Shown here piece by piece: positions 28,700 to 39,825 of a DNA stretch of 64,000 bases (position 1 is the stretch's first letter; each line of letters opens with the position of its first letter). Where the stretch lies: the NCBI GenBank assembly GCA_021014325.1, contig CM037472.1:4340001-4404000 (forward strand). The letters are read 5' to 3'. Position numbers and translations under genes: made by a program. The notes under the pieces were generated by a model. It searched no databases. It was not told the origin of the DNA and saw only the letters and a list, made by a program, of their open reading frames with translations. The DNA comes from Plazaster borealis (Eukaryota > Echinodermata > Asteroidea > Forcipulatida > Labidiasteridae).

Positions 28700-29660
28700 G
28701 TACATTTTATACACCCCCCCCCCTGCTAAGTGTTTTTTTTCAGTGCTCAACTAATTTTTGTGTTTAGCATCTATGTATAGGCCTAAGCCTTGCTCTACAA
28801 CCATGCCCTAACACATTTTCAGGGTTCTCCCCAGGTTTTTTCAAAACTGGGGGGCCTTTTGGGCAAACAATTTAGGATGTATTGTTTGGCCGAAGCGCGC
28901 TGAATTGAAACAAGGTCCTTGGAATGTTTTCTAATTGGTGTTTAAAAAAATTCTTGGTTTTCAAAGCCCTAAGCAGTACTGTGCAATTTGGAGGATTCTA
29001 TTGTGGTTTTCTTTTCATGTTTTTCGTAAAACCACCGTAATTTAAAAACAAATGTATGCATATCGGCCGATTTTTTTTGTGCGTGTCGGCTGAAAATTCT
29101 TGCGTATCAGCATGCAATTCTTGTGTATCGGCCCGATATGCTAGCTTGTGCATGGGGAGAGCCCTGTGTTTACAAAAGAGCCACAGAGCCGCCTGAATTT
29201 CCAGCAGGCACAATTTGTACACAGCTCAATGGAAGAAAACATTTATAGAGATTGCGAGGTTGCAGTGTACGATTTAGATCAAGAAAGTGGTTATCTCAAA
29301 ACTTGTTTAGTGGTTTATTTTTGCAGTTTTTATATTTGTTTGTGGTAGTTATAATCGTGGAAATTCTTTCCATATTACGGTACTCTATTTTACATATTTT
29401 ATGGGTGATGTACATGTAGTTGTTTTGCCTGCCAGGAAACACCATGGAATGCACTTGTTTTGTTAAATGCTTTTGAACCCATGTTGTTTGGAGGAAGTTG
29501 TACACCAGTGTGAGATTTGGTGTAGTGTTACATTGTAATTTATGTGTGTAGGAGAAGTTGTCAAGATGATAACTTGTGAATGACTTCCTTTGATTACCTT
29601 AATATTAACAACACAAGGTTGACCTTACCTTGTGCGCTACTAGTATGTTAAAGGGCCATT
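28700..29660. other. Non-genic or uncertain stretch
   Basis: Near 29050-29140 the sequence TATCGGCCGA and GCGTATCAGC repeats in the form CGTGTCGGCTGAAAATTCTT. A 66-codon plus-strand frame at 29148-29348 is discussed under findings. Nothing else stands out. Confidence 0.35.
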
Positions 29661-29670
29661 CCATCCTTAG

Positions 29671-30067
29671 TTAAAGGGAATGTATACGTTTGGTAAATGG
29701 AACCCACTGTTTGTTTCAATCGTACGTAGTTGTAACAACCATAAAACTAACCTGTGAAAATTTCATATATCAAAAGGTGGTAGCGTTTTTGAGATATTGC
29801 CGAAAATCTGGAGTGGTTTTGTCCACGCAGGAAGAATAAACTGCGATTGGAATACACAATCTGAGAAACGTTACTGTCAGTAACGCTTCTCAGATTCAAA
29901 TTTGTTGGGATAAAAAGTGAGATCTTTTTCCATAACCGCAGTACTTCAAAGTGAAAAGTTTCTCAAAATGCACTGTACTAGATCCAAAGCTGCTGTACTT
30001 TTTACCAAGTAACTTTTTATTGCCATTAATTTTCAGAGTCATTACCAAACATGTACAGACCCTTTAA
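29671..30067 (+). mobile_element. MITE family B, copy 2
   Basis: TTAAAGGGAATGTATACGTT at the left and CATGTACAGACCCTTTAA at the right. Its 3' half plus downstream flank is duplicated in tandem (next entry). Confidence 0.85.
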
Positions 30068-30330
30068 GTATAAAATCTCAAATAAACTGAGAATTTATTC
30101 AGTTTTACAATAACTTAGATGCAGTGAGATCTTTTTCCATAACCGCAGTACTTCAAAGTAAAAAGTTTCTCAAAATGCACTGTACTAGATCCAAAGCTGC
30201 TGTACTTTTTACCAAGTAAATTTTTATTGCCATTAATTTTCAGAGTCATTACCAAACATGTACAGACCCTTTAAGTATAAAATCTCAAATAAACTGAGAA
30301 TTTATTCAGTTTTACAATAACTTAGATGCA
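29917..30330. repeat. Tandem duplication, 207-bp unit, two copies
   Basis: The segment beginning GTGAGATCTTTTTCCATAAC at 29917 recurs at 30124 with almost no change. The unit covers the last ~150 bp of the family B MITE and about 55 bp of flank (TATAAAATCTCAAATAAACT and onward). Near-identity implies a recent duplication. Confidence 0.92.
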
Positions 30331-30494
30331 GGCCTAAAGTTTGGACGGTGAGAAAACAACTATCTAGAACCTTAGGAAACACCATGTCTCATTGGCAATG
30401 GCAGCTTGTATGCTGTTTGGATTGGTCAATAAATAAATAAACATTCTGTTGGTAAATATCCTGGGGGGGATCCTTCAAACTCCTTGCAATCCTT

Positions 30495-30630
30495 CGTCCA
30501 TGCTTTTCAACACTGAACTAGCCAGTCGCACCACTTGGAGTGAATTTTGACTGGTCCTCTGGTGTTTTAACTGGCATTTGATAAGCGGACCACTGTTAGT
30601 GAAGGGAGAATGCTGGTTAAATTAATTTTT
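30495..30630. repeat. Dispersed repeat family F copy
   Basis: Shares AACACTGAACTAGCCAGTCG, CACTTGGAGTGAATTTTGAC, GGTCCTCTGGTGTTTTAACT and GGCATTTGATAAGCGGACCA with 32686-32900 and, inverted, 60722-60950. Confidence 0.7.
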
Positions 30631-31266
30631 TTGAATTCAGGCTGAACCCTGTTCCTGTTAAATGTTATAGCAGTTTTTCAATTTTCTCATTCCCTGTCAG
30701 TTTTGACAGCAGGAATCTAAAAGGTCAAGACAGATTTGAAAGGGGTCTTGTTTTCGTCTCATGGGGGAAGGGTGTAAGATTGTTAGAGAACTTGATGTCA
30801 TCTTCGTGATGATACAAACTTGAGACTATACTGAGCTGTGCATTCTCCGAGTGCACCTCAGGAGAAAATGCTATGGGATGTCTTATTGTTATTCAAATTG
30901 AAATGACAATACTTCATGCGGAGTTATTGAAGATCTCAGTGATGGGTATTGGTTCAATTGTATGACGCGTGCTTAATGTGTTCTCATTGTTAGTACAATA
31001 CAATGTATTGTGAATGTCATCCCCTGCAGGGATAGCAGATCGTTTTGTTTTGTTTATTACACTACTAGTATAGGATCACAGATGTTTTTTGACTAAGTAC
31101 ATTGTAGGGTTAATGATTCAATTTGTACTATTGTATGGACATCTGCTAATAAATTTGTTATAGGATGTCTGTACTTGAACTAAAATTGCAGGACTCCAAT
31201 TTCAAGAAAAGCAAGCTCATAAGTTTCATTGGACCCACATTAATTTTTTACAAAAAATGTTTAATT

Positions 31267-32365
31267 AGTTTTGCGGGTGTATTTACTGGTCTTTCAGGAA
31301 GAGGTTTGGAATTGTATTATCTTGGAAAAACGATACTGCAGGACTTGTTCGGCTCTAGGGTTACTGGCCCAATGCTGAAATAACTGAACTCTGGCCAGTG
31401 GTCTGGTGGGTGTTTTGAACCCAGCATTGTTGGCCCTATGTTACAAAGTTTCTTTTCGACAGATGTGATTGTATTTTTCAAACAGTTTGCTTTGTATTTC
31501 TACGAGGAGGTTTGGAACTGAAAATCTACATGAATTATCTTAGAAAAGCACTACTGCAGGACTTGTTCGGCTCTGTCCCAATCGGACTCTGGCCAGTGGT
31601 CCAGTGGGGATAGTGAACCCAGCATTGTAGGCCCTATGTTACAAAATTCATTTCTACAGATGTGATTGTATTTTTCAAACAGTTTGCATTGTATTTGTAC
31701 AAGGAGGTTTGGAATTGAAAACCTACATATTGGAAAAACACGACTGCAGGACTTGTTCGGCTCTGGGGTTACTGGCCCAATGCTGAAATAACTGGACTCT
31801 GGCCAATGGTCTAGTGGGTATATTGAACCCAGCATTGCAAGCCCTACATGTACAAGCCCTACATGTACACGTGGCGTGTCGTGGCCGAGCGGATAAGAAC
31901 ACCGAACTCAAGCTCTGGTGTTTCTGATCACCAGAGTGTGGGTTCGAATCCCAGTCGTGACACTTGTGTCCTTAAGCAAGACACTTAACCACATGCTTCG
32001 TCCTTCGGATGGACGTTAAGCCGTAGGTCCCGTGTGTTGTGTAATGCACGTAAAAGAACCTAGTGCACTTATCGCAAAGAGAAGGGGTTCGCCCCGGTGT
32101 TCCTGGTTTGATTGGCTGCATTATGCGCCACAGCACCTTGTAAACCATTACATGGTGCTATGTAAAGGAATAGGTCTCATACTTCAACACGTAACTCCAC
32201 TTACCTTGTAGGAAAAATACTGAGCGCTTTGAGACACCCATCGGGAGTATAAAGCGCTACATATAAGAACTGAATTATTATTATTATTATTATTATGTAT
32301 GTTGCAAAGTTTCTTTTCGACAGATGTGATATGTGATTATATTTTTCAAACAGTTAGCATTGTAT
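31267..32365 (+). repeat. Three-copy tandem repeat (~200 bp) with SINE inserted in the last copy
   Basis: Each unit has GGAGGTTTGGAATTGAAAA-type text, CACGACTGCAGGACTTGTTC, GGCTCTGGGGTTACTGGCCC, GAACCCAGCATTG, GGCCCTATGTTACAAAGTTT and TTTTTCAAACAGTTTGC. The third copy breaks at about 31867 and resumes at 32297 (GTATGTTGCAAAGTTTC) after the SINE. Related single fragments occur near 10600, 36050, 52020, 56750 and 62390. Confidence 0.8.
31868..32296 (+). mobile_element. tRNA-Leu(CAA)-derived SINE, near full length
   Basis: The head at 31876-31963 folds as a tRNA: acceptor GTGTCGT pairs with GTGACAC, the A box is GTGGCCGAGCGG, the anticodon loop is ACTCAAG and the B box is GGTTCGAATCC. The ~330-bp body includes GGTCCCGTGTGTTGTGTAAT, GCGCCACAGCACCTTGTAAA and GGGAGTATAAAGCGCTACAT, then a (TTA)n tail. 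Retroposed by a LINE in trans (family knowledge). The B box and A box could still recruit Pol III. Confidence 0.92.
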
Positions 32366-32685
32366 GTCCTGGGTGGAATCATTTTGAATAAACCTCCAGT
32401 GAAGCCATTGATCCAACATCAAACATGTTCCACTGATCACCATCGGATCCAAGCTGCAAGGACCTGCTGTACGTTTAATTCCAAACAATGACCAGCGTAA
32501 CCTTGAAACGCATTCTTTCAGCTGGATGTTGCCAATCTATTGATTACCAATCAAACTTCATTAGGAAACCAACTTGATTCAATCACATAGACGTACATAT
32601 TTTGCATTGTAATTGTATTAGTACATGTCAGAACAGCGCATGTTGAAACTCTCCCCCCCCTCTTAGTTACAGGGTTTGCCCTTAA

Positions 32686-32900
32686 CTTTTTTAGTGAATG
32701 GCCAGCAGAACCAGTTAGCTCGCATTTCACTGGTCCATCACCGTTTTCACTGGTCCATATTTCAAACAAAATGGGGTCAATTTTCAACACTGAATTAGCC
32801 AGTCGGACCACTTGGAGAGAATTTTGACTGATCCTCTGGTGTTTTAACTGGCATTTCGTAAGCGGACCACTTTTAGTGTATAGGGAGAACGCTGGGTTAG
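32686..32900. repeat. Dispersed repeat family F, with a long open frame
   Basis: Carries CAACACTGAATTAGCCAGTC, GGACCACTTGGAGAGAATTT and GGCATTTCGTAAGCGGACCA. On the minus strand it is open for 123 codons (32922-32551); the homologous copies are interrupted, so the frame is probably chance. Confidence 0.65.
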
Positions 32901-32929
32901 CATTTTCTAGCAAGTTGACCAAGCATTTG

Positions 32930-34640
32930 GAAACTATTCAACTGCACAGGTTGTGTGTGGGTGGAACAGCTATCACAAAACCAAAGTTTGTGTAATTGCG
33001 TATCGTATTGCAGGCTCAATTAATCACATTCAAAACCATGATACTGAATATTCATTTACTGTTAGTCTGAGCATTTTGATTAACGCAAAAAATAGTTAAT
33101 GGCAAGACGTTTCAACCCTAGCAGATTCTTTCTCTATTTTTAGCTTAGGGTCGAAACGTCAGGTCATTAACTATTTTTTGCATTGATACCACAGGTCCTT
33201 TTGGTTGTTAAGCAGTTTGCAACAACAGGTCAATCTATTTTCTCATTTTTTAATTAACAACGTACTCCAATTCTTGTTGTGGAAGACCACGTTTTAACCT
33301 CCGATCACAAAACTTATGTAAACGCTTGTTTTGGATGCGCGATGATAATCGCCAGATGATGTAATTGCAACGCAAAGCCTTTTCATTGCAGTCTATGGTT
33401 GTTGAAGCGTCAGCGTCCTCTATAAACAGCGTCAAGCGTTAATTTTACGCCTGTGTGACCATCGCGAATCCACGTAAGTGGTTTCTGAAAAGTTAAGATC
33501 AAATAAGCATCCTTGTCCCAGAGTTTTAATTTTGCTTCAATAATAATTAACACATTATTTGTGCATTTATTATAAAAACTAAAACTGATTTTATAAACGT
33601 GTAATGAGTATTTTTATGGTTCAGATTTTGTCAATAGATATAATTAAAAACAAAGATTTGATTTCAGAGAAAAAAAATGTTCTTCGTTTGACGTGTTTTC
33701 TCGTTCCGATACGCGCGAGACTTGCACAGTCTATTAGCATAAGGGGCCAGTGAGAATAATCAATGATTAAAATAACAATTAAAAATAACAATCTCTTTTT
33801 CAAGTTTGTTTTGACCCACCCACCCACCCACCCAGCCCCAAATTTCGATTTTGTAAATATTGGCAGATGTTTTAATATACCCTTTACGCTGAAAAACAAA
33901 GTAATGCCTTAAATGAAGCAGATTTTTTTGTAGATCAATGCTCTCCAAGCTCTAGAGTTTCAATGGCTTTTTCGTGGCCTCCAACATGCAGCTTTGTTTG
34001 TAGTTGAAACAGAAGACATGTTATCGAAACAAGGATGACTACCGGTAATAACAATGGACAGCACAAACATAACAGACATGACAGATGATCGAAAAGGGGG
34101 CCGCAGGATGTTTTTCCCGCTTTAACTAAAATTGTTATTTCTATTATTTTAATTGTAAACTGAATTTTCGATTTTCAGTTCTTTCTTTTGACCCACCCAC
34201 TCACAATTTCGAAAAAAGATGAAAATCTTTACACATTGATTATTTTGAATGGCCCCTAATGCATACAATGTACGTGTCTTTATGAAGAGCAAACTTTTAA
34301 GTTTCATGCGTGACAGAATCACTACAAATTAAATTTATGTGTAAATAGTTTTGAGAAAAAAAAACCCAAATCCTGACATCATGCACTATCTTTCTAAACA
34401 AACGAATGTAATTAAGTGCGCAGAGCTTACGTCAGGCATGGACTATTAATGCTGGTACATGTATGACGTGTACATAAGAACGTGTGCATTAGGGGCAGAA
34501 CATTGTGTAACTCACAACCTTTGGTAAAGTATGTACTGCTCAAACAAGATTTTGCAAAGGAATTTTGTACCAGCAGAAGAAAAGATCATCAACAATTTGC
34601 TGTTTATAATTAGACCCTTGGATGTCCAGATGTATGACTG
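32930..34640. other. Non-genic stretch
   Basis: A short inverted pair, AAAAAATAGTTAATGGC(A)AGACGTTTC and GAAACGTCAGGTCATTAACTA, spans about 33087-33183 (a small foldback). (CCCACC)n lies at 33816-33836. No exon was found. Confidence 0.45.
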
Positions 34641-34651
34641 ACGATATCCAA

Positions 34652-34806
34652 TAGCCCCTTTGCGTAGGCTGCAATCGACCGAGGTCAAACAATGGAAACG
34701 TGCAAGCGCGTACGCGCCACGCACAACTCTCAGCCAACGATAGGTCTTCCTTTGATCTCGGTGAGGGCGATGTTCGAGTTTATGACGTCAATATGCAAGG
34801 GGTCTA
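34652..34806 (+). repeat. CCAAT/CRE-bearing dispersed repeat, copy 3
   Basis: CGTACGCGCCACGCACAACT, CTCAGCCAACGATAGGTCTT, GGTGAGGGCGATGTTCGAG and TATGACGTCAATATGCAAGG. A perfect CRE core, TGACGTCA, is present here. Confidence 0.75.
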
Positions 34807-35304
34807 TAGATTTGGTATCGAGGTTTGCTCTTTTGATCACCAGGGCCTAATTTCATAGAGCTGCTTAATGGCTGATTTTGTTCATATATAGGGCTGTTAA
34901 CCGTAATCATGGGAAAAGGTATGCTAACCTTCCAGCGCTTACTGTAAGCAAGTAAATGATGTACATGTAACGCAATCCACGGTGAATGTGTATTTTGATT
35001 GCTAGAATACCAATAACCCTGATACACACTGGAACAAAATCCATCTCAAAACAGACGCCATTTTCCATTGCTTTTTAAAGAAAAGTAAAGAATTTATCAT
35101 GTGTATGGTTTTTTTTTAAACTAGAGAGTAAGACTTAAACTTTTCCCCAAAGCAATTGCCTTTAGATTTGCCATTACAGAAAACTCCTTCCCTACTGAGC
35201 TTCGAAATTGAACTACATTGCTCGTCCCTGAAAACTTTTCCTGTCAGTTCAAATTGTTTAAAAATTGCCGCTTAAATTCCCGTAATCTGTACAAATTCTT
35301 ACAG

Positions 35305-35363
35305 GATGAGAAACTGATTCTGCGTGTCTACTCCAGGATAACAGAATAAAGCTTAGCGACAAC
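35305..35363 (+). other. 5' UTR segment of the PDZ gene
   Basis: Follows the acceptor-like CAAATTCTTACAG and precedes the ATG. A second acceptor-like CTACTCCAG lies at 35328-35336. It suggests a non-coding first exon further upstream; no partner donor could be assigned. Confidence 0.4.
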
Positions 35364-35525
35364 ATGAACGCGTTTGAAACCATTCCGGTCGAGATGACCT
35401 TTGAACGACCTCCCATCAACGGACCAATGAGCACCTTTGCCCCCCTTCACATACCATTGGAGGAGGACATGGACGTCAGCAGCCTCGGGGATGACTTCGG
35501 CATCTTACAAGACGATGATGAAGAG
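35364..35525 (+). CDS. PDZ gene, exon 1 (CDS part)
   Basis: Start context GACAACATGA, first ATG of the exon. It encodes 54 acidic residues, ending in a run of Asp/Glu just before GTAAGC. Confidence 0.75.
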
Positions 35526-38048
35526 GTAAGCGTCAACTCCTTTTTATTGATTACATTTATAGGAATCAATTAGCATCTTGACATCAGGGCCCAATTTCAT
35601 AGAGCTGCTTAAGCAAAAGAAGTAGCTAAGCACAACAATATGTGCTTACCAGAATAAGGTTACCAGCCAAAATACCATGTCACATGCACCATTTCTGACC
35701 GGTATCCTGCTAATTGTTGCTAAGCACAAAATTTGGCCCTGGGCTCGGTTTGAGAGAGCAAAAGAAGTTAGCTTTTAAAACCAATTTTGCTTACCAGAAT
35801 AAGGTTACCAGCCAAAATACCATTCCACATTTATTGTCAGTGACTGGTTTTCTTTCAAGTTTTGCATAGCAGAAAATCATTAAGCCAACATTTCCGCTTT
35901 AAGCACTTCTATGAAATGGGGGCCTACATGTAGGCAAGCTTGTTAAATTCTGTGGAACATCTCCACTAGGTGACATGTCTTCTTGCTTGCACTAGACCAG
36001 AGATATTATTTCCCCTCTTTTTTTTTATATTTGCCAAACTTTTAGGAGGAGGATTGGAATTGAAAATCTTTGCAAAAGTAAAGCTTTAAAAGTATGGTTG
36101 GAAAAACACTAGACTGCAGGACTTGTTCAGATTTGGGGTTACTGCTTAAATGACTGGACTCTGTCCAGTTGGTATTTCAAATATTCTGTGACTTTCTTGC
36201 TTGTTGTTAGCCTGTGCACATTAATTTTGTTTTTAAATTTGGATACATTAAAAAAGAAATGAATTAGCCTAAAGTGCTGTCAATATTAAGACACATGAGA
36301 TGGTTAGTGAAGGTTGGCAGATGGTTGTATTTGTTGAGTGGTCTGAAGTAGTTATTTTTCAGTGCGGGCTGCACATTATGTGCGGACAGTTTCCTTGGAT
36401 TGCCAATGATTTGTGCCGAGTCAAACCGTTACACATAAATAATATTACTTTAGTGCAGAATTTGATTAAAATTTATGTCTTGGCATAGAAGTTCCGCTCG
36501 TTCAGTCAGTATGTACAAATGTATTTATGCACTAATTGTGGGGCCTCAGGTACATTGTAGTAAAAGCATCTGGATGTTTTGGGAGTACCTTATTTTGAAT
36601 TTTTAAGAAGGCTCAAAATAATTCCCTTTTTGTGTGTGTATCTGTCATTTGCTGAACTTTTGAGAAGGTTTACACTTGGAAACCAAACTCATTAATTACT
36701 TATCTTAAAAACTGTATACGAGTGTGTTTTGTCGGAGACAAACACACTAGACCGTATGACTTTACATGTATTTGGTAGTGAGTAAGCCTGTGCATTTACA
36801 GTTATTTTTGTAAATGTGTTAACTGTTTCTGAAACGATCGGTTACACGTGTAACCGTCCGTTTTAGAAACAAGATTTTGGGTTTAAAAAAATCACTTAGT
36901 TGAGACTTCAGGCCTGTGAAGCCTTTTTCAGGCATCTGGAAGCACACAAATTTGTTTTTTCTTTCATTATTTTCTTGCAACTTCGATGACCAATTGAGCC
37001 CAAATTTTCACAGGTTTGTTATTTTATTTTAGTTAACATGCTGCGAAAAAAAAAATTGTTTACATGAGCGCGCCTCTGATTAAAACAACTGCGTCTTCAT
37101 TACAGCATTTTGACTTTGAGCAATCACCCCGCAAATAATACAAAAAACAAGAAAAATTAGATTTATAATATACTGTAAAAGAACCTTTTTGTTCATCCAG
37201 GGTATTCTAAATGTTATCCTTTTAGTAAAAATAAAGCCTACATGTCTGTAGTTTTTTTGTAAACAAGCTAAAGTTTCTGAGGAACTATGCTCCGGCTTTC
37301 GCATGCGCACTGAGTGAAGACAATGCTGCATATATAGCCTATGGCTTTTGGGGCACACCTGCGATAACATTTTTTACAATTTCTGGGAATTTTTTTTTCT
37401 CGTAACGCTATTGCATAATGCGGCGGTGTATTTCACCAACAGAGGGCAGTTGCTCTCATTCTATCGTGTTGATCTGAAAACACCCTTTAGTATTCAATGT
37501 TTCTCGTCCTTCATCTCATGCAAAGTAGAGAGATATTGGAAACCTTGTTAAAAACAGCTGTTTTGTGAAAGAACAAACTAAAAGAGCTTTATGCACAGAT
37601 GCACATTAACTCTTCAATGCTGGCTTTTATTTTTTTGCATTTTGTAAAAAGTCTTTCTCACCAAACGAAATGTATCTTGCTGATTTGTGTTGCCTTGGTA
37701 CACCCCAAAGGCAATAGTATTTCGTGAGTGATAACGCCCTCTGGTAATAACATGTATACTATGGGTCGTACATTTATGTAGATTGATGACACTTTTTGAG
37801 CTGATAAAAAAGATCGTACATATGCACATGTACAATAATGGCTCTTTCAGAATACATAAAATAGATCGTACGACCTTGGCACTGATAGAGTTAAATGCAT
37901 TTTTGACCTGACATTTTAATTTAATTTTTTTTATGCTAGGACTTATTTCTGATTCTTGAAATGATTGAAAATGACGAGAGATTTGGATTCTCAGTGATGG
38001 GAGGCATTGAGGAAGGATTTCTGCCACGAGTTGATGAGATCCTACAAG
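35364..38048 (+). CDS. PDZ-domain protein, N-terminal part (two exons found, 3' incomplete)
   Basis: join(35364-35525, 37940-38048): 90 residues plus one base. Residues 1-54 are acidic and proline-containing (MNAFETIPVEMTFERPPING, LEEDMDVSSLGDDFG, LQDDDEE). Residues 55-90 form the first strands of a PDZ domain: LFLILEMIENDERFGFSVMG, with RFGF as the carboxylate-binding GLGF-type loop (68-71), then FLPRVDEILQ. PDZ domains bind C-terminal peptides and organise signalling complexes (family knowledge). Exon 1 ends in the donor GTAAGC, phase 0; exon 2 runs from ATGCTAG to GTAAGT, phase 1. The remaining ~50 residues of the fold and any later domains are not located, so I cannot name the gene. PTPN3/4-like PDZ proteins share the RFGF(N/S)V motif, but the N-terminus does not fit them. 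Confidence 0.75.
35587..35924. mobile_element. Two MITE family A copies in tandem (PDZ gene intron 1)
   Basis: GGGCCCAATTTCATAGAGCT starts the first. TTGGCCCTGGGCTCGGTTTG marks the junction. CTTCTATGAAATGGGGGCC ends the second. Both carry AAGGTTACCAGCCAAAATAC. They start 61 bp past the exon 1 donor. Confidence 0.8.
36838..37035 (-). mobile_element. MITE family C fragment (minus orientation)
   Basis: CTTCGATGACCAATTGAGCC and AAATTTTCACAGGTTTGTTA are the reverse complement of the family C interior. The ends are decayed. Confidence 0.5.
37940..38048 (+). CDS. PDZ gene, exon 2 (start of PDZ domain)
   Basis: 109 nt after a T-rich tract and TATGCTAG; donor GTAAGT. It encodes DLFLILEMIENDERFGFSVM then GGIEEGFLPRVDEILQ. 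A 137-codon minus-strand frame overlapping it is antisense shadow. Confidence 0.78.
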
Positions 38049-38118
38049 GTAAGTTTGATTGCAAGATTTATTTGTATCCGTTATATATCTTCGGTAATGA
38101 AAGCAAGGGACTCTTTAC

Positions 38119-38975
38119 AGGGATGAGATTCTTCGAAAATGAAAAGGTCAGAAATTTTCGTAGGTCTTGTTCGACATGACTGCCTAGTTAACGTCGCTAA
38201 AGATACGATCGAGAAATAGCGAAGATAACAACTCAGTGTACACACGTTGTGCACACACACACATAGCATCCGATCCAGCGCACGACATCCAATCCATACG
38301 GAGTCGTGGTTCACTGACGATCATTGGTCCAAAGCTGCCAAAGTCTTCACAACAAACCAAAATGGAAAGTGCCGATACAGATCGCTCTATTATTGTCTGG
38401 TTCCTAGTGTCCAAATAGTCTTAACATACACTTTTAGTCGGTAACACGGCTCACGTAGCGCAATTATAATAATGCGTGGTGTTGAAACCTGCGTATCTGT
38501 GTGGAAGCGCATTATGTGTATGTATGTGCCAGCAGTATGTGCCAATCGGTCAGTGTAAATGCGCATTGCGGCTTAATGGCACATTCCTGGGAATTCCCAG
38601 CGGGAACGCTGGATGGGCGGAGCGATCGTGTGACAACAACACGCATGCACTGATGATGATGTTACCCACGAACGCAGCCGAGATACCGCACGGGACGGCC
38701 GGCTCGACCCCGTGGTGTAAAAATCAAAACCAAAGACACGGACGTGACAAAAGTAAGCAGAAAAATAAAAATACAACTGTTTCAAATAATATTCTTCTTT
38801 ATTCAACTTTTTATCAACACATTAAATTTGAAATCAATTTAAATGGAAGTCATATTTCTTAAAATAAAACAGGTAAAAAGACGGAAAGTCGGAAGGTTGG
38901 AAGTGGAAAAAAAGGTCTGATTTTCAAAATTAAAAGGTCGGATTTCCGACAAAGGTCGGAAGAATCTCATCCCTG
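38119..38975. mobile_element. 857-bp non-autonomous TIR element with TCTTTA target duplication
   Basis: Terminal inverted repeats CAGGGATGAGATTCTTCGAA and TTCCGACA..GAAGAATCTCATCCCTG. TCTTTA flanks both sides (38113-38118 and 38976-38981). CAGGG termini are seen in hAT elements, though their duplication is normally 8 bp. The interior includes a subterminal GGTCGGA/AGGTCGGATT repeat and a 128-codon plus-strand frame with no transposase motif. It sits 70 bp past the PDZ exon 2 donor. Confidence 0.85.
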
Positions 38976-39429
38976 TCTTTAGCACTGTACCTTGCAGGCC
39001 TGAAGATACATGTGAGAGAAGACGTCGAAGAAATGTGATGCTTGCCCAAAATCAGGCCGTTCTGGAAAACATACCTGCCAACTATTCAGATTTAATTGGA
39101 ATTGTCCAGATTTTTGAGATTACAGGCCGCAAAAAATCAGAACAAAACAACAAGGAACCAGACTAGTTTTCCTTGAAGCCTACGTTGGTTTGATTACATT
39201 GATTCGAAAGAGATCTAGGCGAACAAGTTGATTGCTGGACCATAAATATTTAGAGCTCCCTCTATTGCTCAAGTTCAGTTCACACCCTGGAGATGATGAC
39301 TTGTTTCTTTGGATTAGCGCCCTCTTGTGATAATTTTAGATTGGTTTAGAAAATGCTGTTACTTGTGTGTAATCCACTGCATCCGTTTACTTAATAAAAA
39401 ATGAAAGGGGGATACATGTGTCTTAGGTA

Positions 39430-39720
39430 ATTGTTTAAATTTTTCAAGGGGTACCAAGGCAATGACTGAGGGCAACGGAGGCAATTGCCTCCGTTGCCCT
39501 CGGTGAAGTGTCAGGTCTGAGCCCCAATGACATGGTATTTTGGTTGGTAACATTCCTGTAGGAGCTGTATAGAATTTTAACTAGCAGGTCTGATACTTGG
39601 TTCTTGTATAAAGGGCTTTGACGGTTTTTCAAGGTAATTGAGCAACTCAGTGAGGGCAATGTAAATTCATACCATTTTAAGGGGCACCAAGGCAATGGTC
39701 AGGGGCATGGAGGCAATTTG
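39430..39720. repeat. Dispersed repeat family G (two copies)
   Basis: AAGGGGTACCAAGGCAATGA, GGAGGCAATTGCCTCCGTTG and CCTCGGTGAAGTGTCAGGTC, then a second AAGGGGCACCAAGGCAATGG near 39680. Other copies lie near 10872, 27083, 54750 and 60485. The central GGCAATTGCC is palindromic. Confidence 0.65.
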
Positions 39721-39825
39721 CAGTATTTTTCACTGCTGAGAGTGTACGTGTACGGACCTAATTTATGTGATGCGAAACAAGTCAAGTGAACTGTTTTGTT
39801 TTTCAATGTTGTTATTAATAAGAAG

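Noticed and set aside
31876..31963. Functional tRNA-Leu(CAA) gene
   Set aside because: It folds as a tRNA but is the head of a ~430-bp SINE with a (TTA)n tail and has relatives at 56294, 53205 and 9455.
37614..38027. 137-codon minus-strand open frame
   Set aside because: It overlaps PDZ exon 2 in antisense, has no domain, and runs through intron sequence.
38476..38862. 128-codon plus-strand frame as a gene
   Set aside because: It lies wholly within the 857-bp TIR element, lacks transposase motifs and has mixed low-complexity content.
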